Positions 27,679-38,500 of a DNA stretch of 58,948 nucleotides are shown in pieces. The stretch's first letter is position 1. Every line of letters begins with the position of its first letter. The notes under the pieces were generated by a model. It made no database searches. It was given only the letters and a program-made list of their open reading frames with translations, and had not been told where the DNA came from. Source of the stretch: an uncultured Caryophanales bacterium (GTDB lineage: Bacteria; Bacillota_I; Bacilli_A; RF39; UBA660); contig CAMKGA010000007.1 of NCBI GenBank assembly GCA_946412015.1, forward strand, positions 1 through 58,948, read 5' to 3'. Position numbers and translations under genes: made by a program.

Positions 27679-27707
27679 TTGACAAATAAGTTTTTGTGTG
27701 CTAATAT
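27679..27707 (+). promoter_or_regulatory. Strong promoter of secE-nusG
   Basis: TTGACA (27679-27684), a 17-base spacer, then TAATAT (27702-27707). It is followed by an imperfect GTGCTAAT / ATTAGCGCAC inverted repeat. Confidence 0.8.
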
Positions 27708-27757
27708 TTTATTAGCGCACGGAAGTGTTTTTATTTTAAATAAATTTTGGAGGTTTT

Positions 27758-27931
27758 ATGAAAAAAATAGCTCGCTTTTTTGTAGATGTAAAAAAAGAAT
27801 TAAAAAGAGTAAGATGGCCTAAGAAGAAAGATATGGTAGTATATTCTGCTGCAACTATATTATCACTTGTATTCTTTATGGCATTTTTTACACTAATTGA
27901 TACATTATTAGGACTTGCGAAGGTGTTATAA
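27758..27931 (+). CDS. secE: Preprotein translocase subunit SecE
   Basis: 57 residues, the short single-helix form. The amphipathic segment DVKKELKRVRWPKKKD, with its conserved RVRWP, precedes one membrane helix (about 28-50). It clamps SecY in the translocon. RBS TTGGAGG precedes the ATG. The stop overlaps the nusG start by one base (TAATG). Confidence 0.93.
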   Translation: MKKIARFFVDVKKELKRVRWPKKKDMVVYSAATILSLVFFMAFFTLIDTLLGLAKVL

Positions 27932-28467
27932 TGGAAAAAGAATGGTATGTTGTTAATACTTATTCAGGGCATGAGAATAAGGTAAAAGAAAAGTTAGAAA
28001 TGCGTGCTAGCAGCATGGGAATGGAAGATTATATTTTTAGAGTTGTAGTTCCAGAAGAAACTGTTGTTGAAACATTAAAAGATGGAACTGAAAAAGAGAA
28101 GAAAGTAAAAATGTTCCCAGGGTATATTTTAGTTGAAATGATTATGACTGATGAAGCATGGTTTGTTGTTCGTAATACACCAGGAGTAACTGGATTTATC
28201 GGATCATCTGGTAAAGGAGCTAAACCTTTTCCACTAACTAAAGATGAAGTAGACAGAATTTTAGGTTCTATGAATATGAGTAGAATTGATATCGAAGCTG
28301 AACTTAAAGTAGATGATTCTGTTAAAGTTAAAACAGGTGCATTTGCTAATATGTTTGGTAAAGTTAAAAATATAGATATGAAAAACCAAATGATAGAGGT
28401 AGCTTTAGACTTATTTGGTCAAGAAACTATGGTTGAAGTTTCATTTGATGAAATAGAAAAAGTTTAA
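27931..28467 (+). CDS. nusG: Transcription termination/antitermination factor NusG
   Basis: 178 residues: an N-terminal NGN domain (EWYVVNTYSGHENKVKEKLE to KMFPGYILVEM and TPGVTGFIG) and a C-terminal KOW domain (VKVKTGAFANMFGKVKNIDMKNQMIEVALDLFGQ). It binds RNA polymerase clamp regions and modulates pausing. It sits in its classical place after secE. Confidence 0.96.
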   Translation: MEKEWYVVNTYSGHENKVKEKLEMRASSMGMEDYIFRVVVPEETVVETLKDGTEKEKKVKMFPGYILVEMIMTDEAWFVVRNTPGVTGFIGSSGKGAKPFPLTKDEVDRILGSMNMSRIDIEAELKVDDSVKVKTGAFANMFGKVKNIDMKNQMIEVALDLFGQETMVEVSFDEIEKV

Positions 28468-28480
28468 AGAGGTGTAAGAT

Positions 28481-28681
28481 ATGATAGATGAATTAAAAGG
28501 AAAAAAAGTTAAAATAGGTGTTGCACTTGTTCGTCAGTTTGATGATGCTATGTTAACAACTAAATATTATGAAGGTGTTATTAAAACTTGTGCTGGTTTT
28601 GGTGGCGAATATTTTGTAGTGTTTGAAGATAACTCTATGATTAATGCAAAATATATTCAAACAATAGAAATAATTGGCTAG
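28481..28681 (+). CDS. Small protein of unknown function between nusG and rplK
   Basis: 66 residues, no membrane segment, strongly beta-patterned (KKVKIGVALV, KYYEGVIKTC, EYFVVFEDNSMINAKYIQTIEII), compatible with a small barrel. Two parts, KVKIG and YEGVI, loosely recall KOW-type sheets. AGAGGTG precedes the ATG, 13 bases after the nusG stop, so it is co-transcribed. In well-known Firmicutes rplK follows nusG without such a gene. No family is recognised. Confidence 0.6.
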   Translation: MIDELKGKKVKIGVALVRQFDDAMLTTKYYEGVIKTCAGFGGEYFVVFEDNSMINAKYIQTIEIIG

Positions 28682-28727
28682 ATATTTACAAAATAATAAT
28701 TTTGTGATATTATTAATTCGTTTATTT

Positions 28728-28788
28728 AGATTTTATCTGTGGGAGTTTTGTTTATGCGGAGCATTTTTACCACGATAGAGTTTTAAAT
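28728..28788 (+). promoter_or_regulatory. Hairpin leader of rplK-rplA (possible r-protein autoregulation)
   Basis: The RNA can fold as an outer GTGG...CCAC stem around an inner ATGC-GGA-GCAT hairpin in the 140-base gap before rplK. Leaders in this place bind L1 or L11 in other bacteria and repress their own operon. The structure is drawn by eye, so the regulatory role is inference. Confidence 0.45.
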
Positions 28789-28824
28789 ATAAATATATAA
28801 AAATAAATATAGGAGGTGTTTTTT

Positions 28825-29247
28825 GTGGCAGAAATAGTAAAGAAAATTAAATTACAAATTCCTGCGGGTAAAGCTACACCGGCTCCTCCAGTAGGTACTG
28901 TATTAGGTCCAGCTGGAATTAATTTACAGGAATTCTGTACAAAGTATAATGATGCAACTAGAGATAAGATGGGAGACATATTACCAGTTGAAATAACTGT
29001 TTATGATGATAGAAGTTTCACATTTGTAATTAAGACTCCACCAACTGCATTCTTAATTAAGAAGACAGCTAAGATTAAGAAGGGTTCTTCTAAAGGTAAG
29101 GATGAGATTGTTGGAAAACTTACAAAGGCTCAACTTAAGGAGATTGCAGAAATTAAGTTACCAGATTTAAATTGTTATACTGTAGAAGAAGCCATGAAGA
29201 TTGTTGCAGGTACTGCACATAACATGGGTGTTGAAATAGTAGACTAA
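28825..29247 (+). CDS. rplK: 50S ribosomal protein L11
   Basis: 140 residues, complete. [24 protein letters not shown] is the N-terminal proline-rich switch, and the C-terminal RNA-binding domain has [11 protein letters not shown]. It forms part of the GTPase-associated centre and stringent-response sensing. The GTG at 28825 is chosen because AGGAGG lies eight bases before it. The upstream in-frame GTG at 28816 lies inside that site. Confidence 0.96.
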   Translation: MAEIVKKIKLQIPAGKATPAPPVGTVLGPAGINLQEFCTKYNDATRDKMGDILPVEITVYDDRSFTFVIKTPPTAFLIKKTAKIKKGSSKGKDEIVGKLTKAQLKEIAEIKLPDLNCYTVEEAMKIVAGTAHNMGVEIVD

Positions 29248-29288
29248 TATAATTTATCCGCATAATTAAAATTTATAAGGAGGATTGT

Positions 29289-29984
29289 ATGAAAAGATCT
29301 AAGAAATATTTAGAAGCAACTAGTAAAAGAGAAAAAAATAAAAAATATACTAGAGATGAAGCAGTTAAATTAGTTAAGGAACTTGCTAGTGCTAAGTTTG
29401 ATGAAACTGTAGAAGTATCTTTAAATTTAAATCTAGATACTAAAAAATCTGATCAACAATTAAGAGGAGCAACAGTTCTTCCTAATGGTATTGGTAAAAC
29501 TAAAAAGGTATTAGTAATTGCTAAAGGAGCTAAGGCAGCTGAAGCAAAAGAGGCTAACGCTGATTATGTTGGAGATACTGACATGATTGATAAGATAGCT
29601 AATGAATCTTGGTTTGATTTTGATACTTTAATTGCTACTCCAGATATGATGCCTGCATTGGGTAAAATTGGACGTGTTTTAGGACCTAAAGGATTAATGC
29701 CAAATCCTAAAACTGGTACTGTTACTATGGATGTAAAAAAGGCAGTTGAAGATGTTAAAAAAGGTCGTGTTGAATACCGTGCTGATAGTTATGGTAATGT
29801 TGCTGTTCCTGTTGGTAAAGTTTCATTTGACGAATCTAAATTACTAGAAAATATAAATGCATTTATTTCTTTAATTATTAAGACTAAACCTAGTGTTGTT
29901 AAAGGTAAATATGTTAAGAGTATAACTATTTCATCAACAATGGGTCCTGGAATTAAAATTGATGAAACTGAGTTTGATGTTTAA
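29289..29984 (+). CDS. rplA: 50S ribosomal protein L1
   Basis: 231 residues, complete two-domain protein with the conserved block GRVLGPKGLMPNPKTGTVT and the C-terminal ISSTMGPGIKID. It forms the mobile L1 stalk at the E site and in many bacteria represses translation of its own operon. AAGGAGG precedes the ATG. Spacing from rplK is 41 bases. Confidence 0.97.
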   Translation: MKRSKKYLEATSKREKNKKYTRDEAVKLVKELASAKFDETVEVSLNLNLDTKKSDQQLRGATVLPNGIGKTKKVLVIAKGAKAAEAKEANADYVGDTDMIDKIANESWFDFDTLIATPDMMPALGKIGRVLGPKGLMPNPKTGTVTMDVKKAVEDVKKGRVEYRADSYGNVAVPVGKVSFDESKLLENINAFISLIIKTKPSVVKGKYVKSITISSTMGPGIKIDETEFDV

Positions 29985-29986
29985 TA

Positions 29987-30015
29987 TTTACAATTAAAAA
30001 GTATTGTGTTATAAT
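29987..30015 (+). promoter_or_regulatory. Promoter of the L10 leader
   Basis: TTTACA (29987-29992), a 17-base spacer, then extended -10 TGTTATAAT ending at 30015. It lies directly after the rplA stop. Confidence 0.65.
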
Positions 30016-30021
30016 ATAACG

Positions 30022-30135
30022 CAGTTGGAGAAATACCGTAGACAGTAGGCATAAATAAGTCCTACCGAGGCACTTAAATTTTTAAGAACTCTAAGTCCTG
30101 GTGGTATTCTGCTGGGACTTTTTAACGGTATTACA
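30022..30135 (+). ncRNA. L10 leader RNA
   Basis: The leader upstream of rplJ carries the family pattern: GTAGACAGTAGG, a pairing CCTACCGAGG, then CTCTAAGTCCTGG and a later CTGGGACTTTTT. In Bacilli this RNA binds L10(L12)4 and represses rplJ-rplL when the complex is in excess. Position, promoter and sequence all agree. Confidence 0.85.
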
Positions 30136-30154
30136 CATGATAAGGAGGTGTAAT

Positions 30155-30649
30155 ATGGCAAATCCAAAGATACTTGAAAAGAAACAAGCTGTAATTGATG
30201 AAATTACTGAAAATGTTAAGAACTCTGCATCTTTCATTTTACTTGAAAATCACGGTTTAACTGTAGCTGAAACTATGGAACTTAGAAGAATGTTAAGAGA
30301 ATCAGGTTCTGAACTTAAAATTTACAAAAATACGTTAGTTGCACGTAGTTTAAAAACTCTAGACATAGATTTAGAGAAAGAGTTAAATGGTCCAAAAGTA
30401 TTTGTTTATGGTAAAGATATTATTGAACCAATTAAAGCAGCTAGTAACTTTATTAAAAATCATCCAGCACTAGAAATGAAAATTGGTATTGTTGATGGTA
30501 AGGTTACTGAAATTGATGAGCTAAACAAATTAGCTACTATCCCATCAAGAGAAGGATTACTTACAATGTTTGCATCTGGACTTATGGGTACTATAAGAGA
30601 TTTTGCAATTTGCTTAGATTTACATAGTAAAAATTTAGAAGAAAAATAG
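30155..30649 (+). CDS. rplJ: 50S ribosomal protein L10
   Basis: 164 residues. Begins MANPKILEKKQAVIDEI and contains the conserved TVAETMELRRMLRESGSELK and YKNTLVARSL. It forms the base of the stalk and carries L7/L12 dimers on its C-terminal helix. The ATG follows AAGGAGGTG; an in-frame upstream extension from 30101 runs through the L10 leader and is rejected. Confidence 0.96.
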   Translation: MANPKILEKKQAVIDEITENVKNSASFILLENHGLTVAETMELRRMLRESGSELKIYKNTLVARSLKTLDIDLEKELNGPKVFVYGKDIIEPIKAASNFIKNHPALEMKIGIVDGKVTEIDELNKLATIPSREGLLTMFASGLMGTIRDFAICLDLHSKNLEEK

Positions 30650-30679
30650 TATTATAAAATAAAGGAAAGGAGATATATT

Positions 30680-31048
30680 ATGGCAAAATTAAGCGCACAA
30701 GAAATTATTGATTCACTAAAAGAAATGACTCTTTTAGAAATTAAAGAAGTAGTAGATTTAATGAAGGAGGAATTTGGTGTAGATCCATCTGCTGTTGCAG
30801 TTGCTGCTGCTCCTGCTGCAGATACAGCTGCTGCTGGTCCATCTGAACAAGATGTTGTTCTAGCTAGCTGTGGAGCTAACAAAATTGCCGTTATTAAATT
30901 AATTAAAGAAGTTACTGGATTAGGTTTAGGAGAAGCTAAAGCTATCGCAGATAACGGTGGAGTTATTAAAGAAAAAGCTAAAGCAGACGAAGCTGAAGAA
31001 TTAAAAGCTAAGTTTGAAGAAGCTGGCGCTACTATTGAATTAAAATAA
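30680..31048 (+). CDS. rplL: 50S ribosomal protein L7/L12
   Basis: 122 residues: an N-terminal dimerisation helix region, an alanine-rich hinge (residues about 36-52), and a C-terminal domain with NKIAVIKLIKEVTGLGLGEAK and AGATIELK that contacts translational GTPases. RBS AAAGGAG precedes the ATG. A strong terminator follows, so much of the stalk transcript ends here. Confidence 0.97.
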   Translation: MAKLSAQEIIDSLKEMTLLEIKEVVDLMKEEFGVDPSAVAVAAAPAADTAAAGPSEQDVVLASCGANKIAVIKLIKEVTGLGLGEAKAIADNGGVIKEKAKADEAEELKAKFEEAGATIELK

Positions 31049-31065
31049 TTTAAATTTATGTTTTT

Positions 31066-31099
31066 AAGCCTATACATTTAGTATGGGCTTTAAGTGTTT
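31066..31099 (+). terminator. Terminator of rplJ-rplL
   Basis: Ten-base stem (AAGCCTATAC / GTATGGGCTT, one wobble pair), five-base loop and T run. Confidence 0.85.
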
Positions 31100-31217
31100 T
31101 TTATGATGGGGGATTTTATGAATGATAATGAAATAAAATTGGGAAGAAATATATTAAAAAATTAATTAAATAGTATTATAATATTATATTAGTAAAGAGA
31201 TTGTGAAAAGAGGAGTT

Positions 31218-31805
31218 ATGGCATATTATTTTGATTCAAAGACAGATGTAAAAAGTGAAGAAAGATTAATAAAATGTGAGATTAATAATAGCATTTATCC
31301 TTTTTATACAGATAATAATGTTTTTTCTAAAAAGTATTTAGATTTTGGAACAAGGACTTTATTAGAATCTTTAAATCTAAATGAAATAAAAGGAGAGGTG
31401 CTTGATTTTGGATGTGGATATGGTCCTATTGGTATTTATATAAAGAAAAATTGCGATTGCAATGTAGACATGTTAGATATTAATGAAAGAGCTATTAATT
31501 TATCTTTAAAAAATGCTCATATGAATATGGTAGATGTTAATATATTCTTATCTAATATATATTCAAATGTTACAAAAAAATATGATTTTATTATAACTAA
31601 TCCTCCAGTTAGAGTTGGAAAAGATATATTATATAAAATATTGTTTGATGCTAAAGACTATTTAAAGAAAAATGGGAAACTGTATTTAGTTATTAATAAA
31701 GATCAGGGTGCTAAAAGTTTAAAAAAAGATTTAGAGAAATGCTACAAAGTAACTACAATAAAGAAAAATAAAGGTTTTTATGTTTTTGAATGTCAAATTC
31801 ATTGA
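31218..31805 (+). CDS. RsmC-like rRNA guanine-N2 methyltransferase (YbxB type)
   Basis: 195 residues. A class I SAM methyltransferase with motif I VLDFGCGYGPIG, DMLDINERA, and the catalytic ITNPPVRVGK, as in 16S G1207 methyltransferases. It occupies the same place between rplL and rpoB as Bacillus ybxB. The family begins with an M...HYF-like segment, so ATG 31218 (MAYYFDSKTD) is preferred. GTG 31203 is an alternative because GAGGAG is close to the ATG. Confidence 0.85.
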   Translation: MAYYFDSKTDVKSEERLIKCEINNSIYPFYTDNNVFSKKYLDFGTRTLLESLNLNEIKGEVLDFGCGYGPIGIYIKKNCDCNVDMLDINERAINLSLKNAHMNMVDVNIFLSNIYSNVTKKYDFIITNPPVRVGKDILYKILFDAKDYLKKNGKLYLVINKDQGAKSLKKDLEKCYKVTTIKKNKGFYVFECQIH

Positions 31806-31830
31806 CAGATTGAAATATTTTTGTTAAAAT
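31802..31830 (+). promoter_or_regulatory. Promoter of rpoB-rpoC
   Basis: TTGACA (31802-31807), a 17-base spacer, then TAAAAT (31825-31830). It overlaps the stop codon of the methyltransferase gene. Confidence 0.75.
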
Positions 31831-31901
31831 TATAAATTGACGGCATATATTATTTTTTAAAATATATGATTACTAGAAAATATAGTTTATGGGGTGAAAT
31901 A

Positions 31902-34900
31902 GTGGCTTATACAGTAAAAAAATTTGGTGATTACCGTGAAAGAAGAAGTTATGCAAAAACTAAAAATGCAATAGAATTATCCAATTTATTGGAAATTCAA
32001 AAGAAGTCATATGATTGGTTTATGACTGAAGGAATGAAAGAGGTATTTGAAGATATTTTTCCAGTTGAAAGCTTTACTGGAAATTTAACGCTTGAATTTG
32101 GAGAATATTCTTTCGAAGAACCAAGATATTCTATCAAAGGTTGTAAAGATAGATATGCAACCTATGCTGCTCCTATTAAAGTAGAAGCTCGTCTTTTTAA
32201 CCAAGAAACTGGCGAGGTTAAAGAACAAGAAATTTATCTTGGAGATATGCCTATAATGACAGAATCGGGAACATTTGTTATTAATGGTGCAGAACGTGTA
32301 ATTGTATCACAATTAGTTCGTTCACCTAGTGCATACTATGGAAAAGAAGTAGATAAAAAGAATGGTAAAACAATTATAACATCACAATTAATTCCAACAC
32401 GTGGAACATGGCTTGAATATGAAACTGATGCAAGAGATGTTATTTATTGTCGTATTGATCGTACTCGTAAAGTGCCTATTACAACTTTACTTCGTGCTTT
32501 AGGTTTATCTAGTGATGCTGATATAATTGACTTATTTGATGAAGATGATTATATTATGCGTACTATTGAAAAAGATGCAAATAAAAATACTGATGAAGCA
32601 TTAATTGATATACATTCTAAATTACGTCCTGGTGAACCATCAACACTAGATAGTGCTAAAAACCAATTAATATCTAGATTTTTTGATTCATTTAGATATG
32701 ATTTAGCTAAAGTAGGTCGTTATAAATTTAATTTAAAGTTAAATGTAATTGATCGTTTGTATGGATGTAAACTTGCTGAAGATATAGTAGTTGATGGTAA
32801 AATTGTTGTTGAAAAAGGTACTAAAGTTGATAAAAATGTATTAGAAACTTTAAAACCTATTTTTGCAAGTGGTTATGGTGTAAAAGAAACACTAATCAAT
32901 GAAGAGTTAGATACATATAATAAAGTTCAAATAGTAAAGGTTTATTCTAATAAGAATCCTGAAAAGGTTGTTAAGATTATTGGTAATGATCAATCAATTG
33001 ATCTTAAAAGACTTACTATATCTGATGTATATGCGTCTGTATCATATTATTTAAATTTACACGAAGGTATTGGATCATATGATGAAATTGATCACTTATC
33101 TAATCGTCGTGTAAGACAAGTTGGAGAATTATTACAAAATCAATTTAGAATTGGTGTTACTCGTATTGAGAGAGTTATTAGAGATCGTATGAGTACTCAA
33201 GAGCTTGAAGAAGTTACTCCAAAAACTTTAATAAATATTCGTCCACTTACTGCAGCTATTAAAGAATTCTTTGGTAGTAGCCAGTTATCACAATTTATGG
33301 ATCAAACAAATCCTGTTGCGGAACTTGCAAATAAAAGACGTTTGTCTTCATTAGGGCCTGGTGGTTTATCAAGAGATAGAGCCGGCATGGATGTACGTGA
33401 TGTTAATCCATCACACTATGGTAGATTATGTCCAATAGAATCACCAGAAGGACCTAACATTGGACTTATTACAGCTTTAGCTTCATATGCTAGAGTAAAT
33501 GATTATGGGTTTATTATGACTCCATATAGAAAAGTTGAAAATGGACATCTTACTGAAGAAATTAAATATATGACTGCTGATGAGGAGTTGGATTATCATA
33601 TTTCTCAGGCAACAGTTAACTTAGATGATGATAATAATTTTGTCGACGAAGCTGTACCTGTTCGTTATCGTGGCGATAATATTATGGTTAAGTCGACAGA
33701 TGTTGATTATATTGACGTATCAAGTCAGCAAGTAGTATCAATTACTACAGCTGGTATTCCATTTTTGGAACACGATGATGGGAAACGTGCATTAATGGGT
33801 TCTAACATGCAACGTCAAGCAATACCACTGTTAAAAGCAGAAGCTCCACTAGTAGGAACTGGAATTGAAGCAATTTCGGCAAAAGATTCAGGTGCAGTTA
33901 TTATCTCTAAAGCTGATGGTGTTGTTGATTATGTTGATGCTAATAAAATTTTAGTTAAAACAAAAGGTGGAATGGACACATATTATCTAAATGGTTATGA
34001 AAGAAGTAATGCTGGAACTTGTTATCATCAAGTACCTATTGTACGTGCTGGTGATATTGTAAAAAAGGATCAAGTTATTGCTGATGGACCATCTACAGAT
34101 AAAGGTGAAATGTCAATTGGTAAAAATGTTACTGTAGCATTCATGAACTATAATGGATACAATTATGAGGATGCAGTAATATTAAATGAAAGACTTGTTA
34201 GAGATGATGTTTATACATCAATTCATATTCAAGATTATCAAATTGAATGTCGTGATACAAAATTAGGACCTGAAGAATTTACTCGTGATATTCCTAATGT
34301 ATCAGAAGAAAGCCGTAAAAATCTTGATGAAAATGGTATTATACGTATTGGTACTGAGGTTAAAGATGATGATATTTTAGTAGGTAAAGTAACACCTAAA
34401 GGAATGGCAGAGTTAACATCAGAAGAGAAATTATTACACGCTATTTTTGGTGAGAAAACTCGTGAGGTTAGAGATACATCTTTACGTGTTCCACATGGTG
34501 GCGAAGGTATAGTACACGATATTAAAGTATTTACTAAGGAAGATACTGATGAACTTCCAGCAGGAGTATCAAAAATAATTCGTGTATATATTGCTCAAAA
34601 GCGTAAAATAACTGTTGGAGATAAGATGGCAGGTCGTCATGGTAACAAGGGTGTTATATCACTTATTTTACCAAGTGAAGATATGCCTTATATGGCAGAT
34701 GGTACGCCTATTGATATCCTACTTAACCCACTTGGAGTTCCATCTCGTATGAATATAGGACAGATTCTAGAAATGCATTTAGGTGCAGCTGCAAAAGAGT
34801 TAAACATTCATGTGGCAACTCCTGTATTTAGTGGTGCAAATAGAGAAGAAATTATTGATGCACTAAAAGAAGCAGGACTTGCAGAAGATGGTAAAATGGT

Positions 34901-35546
34901 ACTATATGATGGTCGTACTGGTGAGGCTTTTGATAATAGAATCAGTGTTGGTGTTATGTATATGATTAAACTTCACCACATGGTTGATGATAAACTTCAT
35001 GCAAGATCAACAGGACCATATAGTTTAGTAACACAACAACCACTTGGAGGAAAAGCTCAATTTGGTGGACAAAGATTTGGTGAAATGGAAGTGTGGGCTC
35101 TTTATGCATATGGTGCAGCTCACGTACTACAAGAGATGATGACTACAAAATCAGATGATGTTGTGGGTCGTGTTAAAGTATATGAATCAATTGTAAAAGG
35201 ATTGCCACTACCAAAACCTGGTATTCCAGAATCATTTAAAGTATTAATTAAAGAATTCCAAGCTTTAGGACTTGATATTACAGTATTGAATGAATATGGT
35301 AATTTTGAAGAACTTAGAGATTTAGAAGAAACAGAATACGAAGATAATGATTCTAAAAAGGAAGAGACAGTTGATACTAATTTAGTTAATAATGAAGATG
35401 ATGCTTTTGAAGAGTATGAAGATGACTTAGAAGAAGAATATGAAGATAAAATTGAAGATATTGATAACGATGAATTAGATGAAGAATCTGATATAGAAAA
35501 TGATATTGATTTTGAAGATTCAATTGAAGAAGGGGATGAGGATTAA
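31902..35546 (+). CDS. rpoB: DNA-directed RNA polymerase subunit beta
   Basis: 1214 residues, with all conserved blocks, including the rifampicin-pocket region ([37 protein letters not shown]), [17 protein letters not shown] and the C-terminal [24 protein letters not shown]. After the usual end the protein carries a very acidic tail of about 75 residues, longer than in Bacillus. The GTG at 31902 follows GGGGTGA and gives the family's normal N-terminus ([18 protein letters not shown]); the ATG at 31866 is too early. The stop overlaps rpoC by one base. Confidence 0.97.
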   Translation: MAYTVKKFGDYRERRSYAKTKNAIELSNLLEIQKKSYDWFMTEGMKEVFEDIFPVESFTGNLTLEFGEYSFEEPRYSIKGCKDRYATYAAPIKVEARLFNQETGEVKEQEIYLGDMPIMTESGTFVINGAERVIVSQLVRSPSAYYGKEVDKKNGKTIITSQLIPTRGTWLEYETDARDVIYCRIDRTRKVPITTLLRALGLSSDADIIDLFDEDDYIMRTIEKDANKNTDEALIDIHSKLRPGEPSTLDSAKNQLISRFFDSFRYDLAKVGRYKFNLKLNVIDRLYGCKLAEDIVVDGKIVVEKGTKVDKNVLETLKPIFASGYGVKETLINEELDTYNKVQIVKVYSNKNPEKVVKIIGNDQSIDLKRLTISDVYASVSYYLNLHEGIGSYDEIDHLSNRRVRQVGELLQNQFRIGVTRIERVIRDRMSTQELEEVTPKTLINIRPLTAAIKEFFGSSQLSQFMDQTNPVAELANKRRLSSLGPGGLSRDRAGMDVRDVNPSHYGRLCPIESPEGPNIGLITALASYARVNDYGFIMTPYRKVENGHLTEEIKYMTADEELDYHISQATVNLDDDNNFVDEAVPVRYRGDNIMVKSTDVDYIDVSSQQVVSITTAGIPFLEHDDGKRALMGSNMQRQAIPLLKAEAPLVGTGIEAISAKDSGAVIISKADGVVDYVDANKILVKTKGGMDTYYLNGYERSNAGTCYHQVPIVRAGDIVKKDQVIADGPSTDKGEMSIGKNVTVAFMNYNGYNYEDAVILNERLVRDDVYTSIHIQDYQIECRDTKLGPEEFTRDIPNVSEESRKNLDENGIIRIGTEVKDDDILVGKVTPKGMAELTSEEKLLHAIFGEKTREVRDTSLRVPHGGEGIVHDIKVFTKEDTDELPAGVSKIIRVYIAQKRKITVGDKMAGRHGNKGVISLILPSEDMPYMADGTPIDILLNPLGVPSRMNIGQILEMHLGAAAKELNIHVATPVFSGANREEIIDALKEAGLAEDGKMVLYDGRTGEAFDNRISVGVMYMIKLHHMVDDKLHARSTGPYSLVTQQPLGGKAQFGGQRFGEMEVWALYAYGAAHVLQEMMTTKSDDVVGRVKVYESIVKGLPLPKPGIPESFKVLIKEFQALGLDITVLNEYGNFEELRDLEETEYEDNDSKKEETVDTNLVNNEDDAFEEYEDDLEEEYEDKIEDIDNDELDEESDIENDIDFEDSIEEGDED

Positions 35547-38500
35547 TGGACGTAAATAATTTTGAAGGATTAAAAATAAGCATTGCCTCACCTGAAAAAA
35601 TTCGTTCTTGGTCATATGGTGAAGTAAAGAAAGCAGAAACTATAAACTATCGTACATTAAGGCCTGAAAGAGATGGACTATTTTGTGAAAAAATATTTGG
35701 TCCAACTAAAGATTTTGAATGTGCGTGTGGAAAATATAAAAGATTAAGATATAAAAATATTGTGTGTGATCGTTGTGGGGTAGAAGTAACGCGCTCTAAA
35801 GTTCGTCGTGAACGTATGGGACATATTGAGCTTGCTACTCCTGTATCTCACATTTGGTTCTTTAAAGGTGTACCATCTCGTATGGGACTTGTACTTGATA
35901 TGTCACCAAGAGATCTTGAAGAAGTATTATATTTTGTTTCATATGTAGTACTTGATCCAGGAGATGCACCACTTGAGAAAAAACAAACAATTTCTGATAA
36001 AGAGTATCGTGCATACTATGAGAAATATGGAAATACATTTAGAGTAGGCATGGGTGCTGAAGCAATAAAAGAATTGCTAACGGAAGTTGATTTACAAAAA
36101 GAAGTAGATGAAATAAAAGAAGAAATTGATGGAATTAAAGATCCTAATAGTCAAAAACGTGTAAGATTAATTAAACGTTTAGATGTGTTAGATGCATTTT
36201 TAGAAAGTGGAAATCGTCCAGAGTGGATGATTATCGATGCACTTCCAGTAATTCCACCAGAACTTCGTCCAATGATTCAACTTGATGGTGGACGTTTCGC
36301 AACTAGTGATTTAAATGATTTATATAGACGTGTAATTAATCGTAATAATCGTTTGAAGAAGTTAATGGAATTAGGTGCTCCATCTATAATTATTCAAAAT
36401 GAAAAACGTATGTTACAAGAAGCTGTTGATGCATTACTTGATAATGGACGTCGTGGACGTAATATTACAGGTGCTGGAAATAGACCGTTAAAATCATTAT
36501 CAAGCATGCTAAAAGGTAAACAAGGACGCTTCCGTCAAAACTTACTTGGTAAACGTGTTGATTACTCAGGGCGTTCAGTTATCGTTGTTGGACCAAGTTT
36601 AAAAATGTATGAATGTGGTATTCCAAAAGAAATGGCTTTAGAGTTATTTAAACCACACGTTATAAATGGACTTGTAGAAAAAGAAATTGCAAGCAATATT
36701 AAAGTTGCAAAAAGATTAATTGACAATCAAGATCCAAGAGTATGGGATGTTGTTGAAGAAAAAATAAAAGAACATCCTGTAATGTTAAACCGTGCTCCAA
36801 CACTACATAGACTTGGTATTCAAGCATTTGAACCAAAATTAATTGATGGACGTGCAATTCGTCTTCACCCACTTGTATGTACTGCATTTAACGCAGACTT
36901 CGATGGAGACCAAATGGCTGTACATGTTCCAATTAGTGATGAAGCACAAGCAGAAGCAAGAATATTAATGCTTGGTGCAAATAATATCTTATCGCCTAAA
37001 GATGGTGAACCAATTGTTACTCCAGGACAAGATATGGTACTTGGAAACTATTATATAACAATTGAAAAAGCAAATCTTGAAGGTGAAGGTAGAGTATTTA
37101 AAGATGAATATGAAGCATTGATGGCTTATGAAAGAAGAGAAATAACACTTCATACAAGAATTGCTATTCCAGTTAAAGCTTTTAAACATAAATTATTTCC
37201 AGATAAATATATGGATAAATATCTTGTTACTACAGTTGGAAAAATTAAGTTTAATGAAATATTCCCAGATACATTCCAGTATATAAATGATGGATCTAAA
37301 GAGAATATTGAAAAAATGACACCATCTAAATATTTCTTAAAACGTGGAGTTAATATTAAAGAAGAAATAGCTAAAATGGATATAGTAAAGCCATTTGCTA
37401 AAGGGGTTTTAACAGATTTAATTGCTGAAATTTATAAAAGATATAAAACTACTGAAACATCAATAATGCTAGATAAATTAAAGGATTTAGGATTTAAGTA
37501 TTCAACATTATCTGGTATTTCTATTGGTATCGGAGATATAATCTTATCACAACACAAAAAAGAATATCTTGATGAAGCTGAAGCTACTGTTGAAAAAATT
37601 TCAAAACAATTTAGACGTGGTTTAATAACAGATGAAGAAAGATATCAAAATGTTGTTGCTGCATGGAATAATGCAAAAGATAAGATTGCAGATGAGTTAT
37701 CAGGAGTTATTAAGAATAACAAAGAAAATCCAATTTCTATGATGATAGATTCTAAAGCTCGTGGTAATATGAGTAACTATAACCAAATGGCTGGTATGCG
37801 TGGACTTATGATGAAACCTACAGGAGAAGCTGTTGAGATACCAATCAAATCATCCTTCACTGAAGGTGCAAACGTATTTGAATTCTTCTTAGCTACACAC
37901 GGAGCTAGAAAGGGTGCTGTTGATACAGCGTTAAAAACAGCTGATGCTGGATATTTAACTAGACGTTTAGTTGACGTTTCACAAGACATTATTGTTAAAG
38001 AAGATGATTGTGGTACTGAACAAGGTGTTGTAGTTGAAGCATTTATTAATGAAAATGATGGAACTGTTGTTGAGTCATTATATGATAGAATTTTAGGTAG
38101 ATATGCTAATAAGAAAATTGTAAACCCAGAAACTAAAGAAGTAATATGTGAAAGAAATGATTATATTACTGAGGTTCTTGCTAAAAAAATAGTTGATGCT
38201 GGAATTACAAAAGTACCTATTAGAACTGTACTAACATGTAAAACAGAACATGGTGTTTGTTGTAAATGTTATGGTCGTAACCTTGCAACAGGATCAATTG
38301 TTGAAGTAGGAGAAGCTGTAGGTATTATGGCAGCTCAATCAATCGGTGAACCAGGTACACAGCTTACAATGCGTACAATTAACTCAGGTGGAGTTGCTGG
38401 TGAAGATATAACTCAAGGTTTACCTCGTGTACAAGAGTTATTTGAATCACGTAATCCAAAAGGTAAAGCAACTATATCTGAAATTAATGGTGTAGTAACT

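Noticed and set aside
31120-31167. A 15-codon frame (MNDNEIKLGRNILKN) with a GGGGGAT site after rplL
   Set aside because: Too short to support; it may be a chance frame or the start of a lost gene.
36700-37990. Antisense open frames inside rpoC
   Set aside because: They have no ribosome binding sites, unnatural composition, and lie opposite a fully conserved gene.
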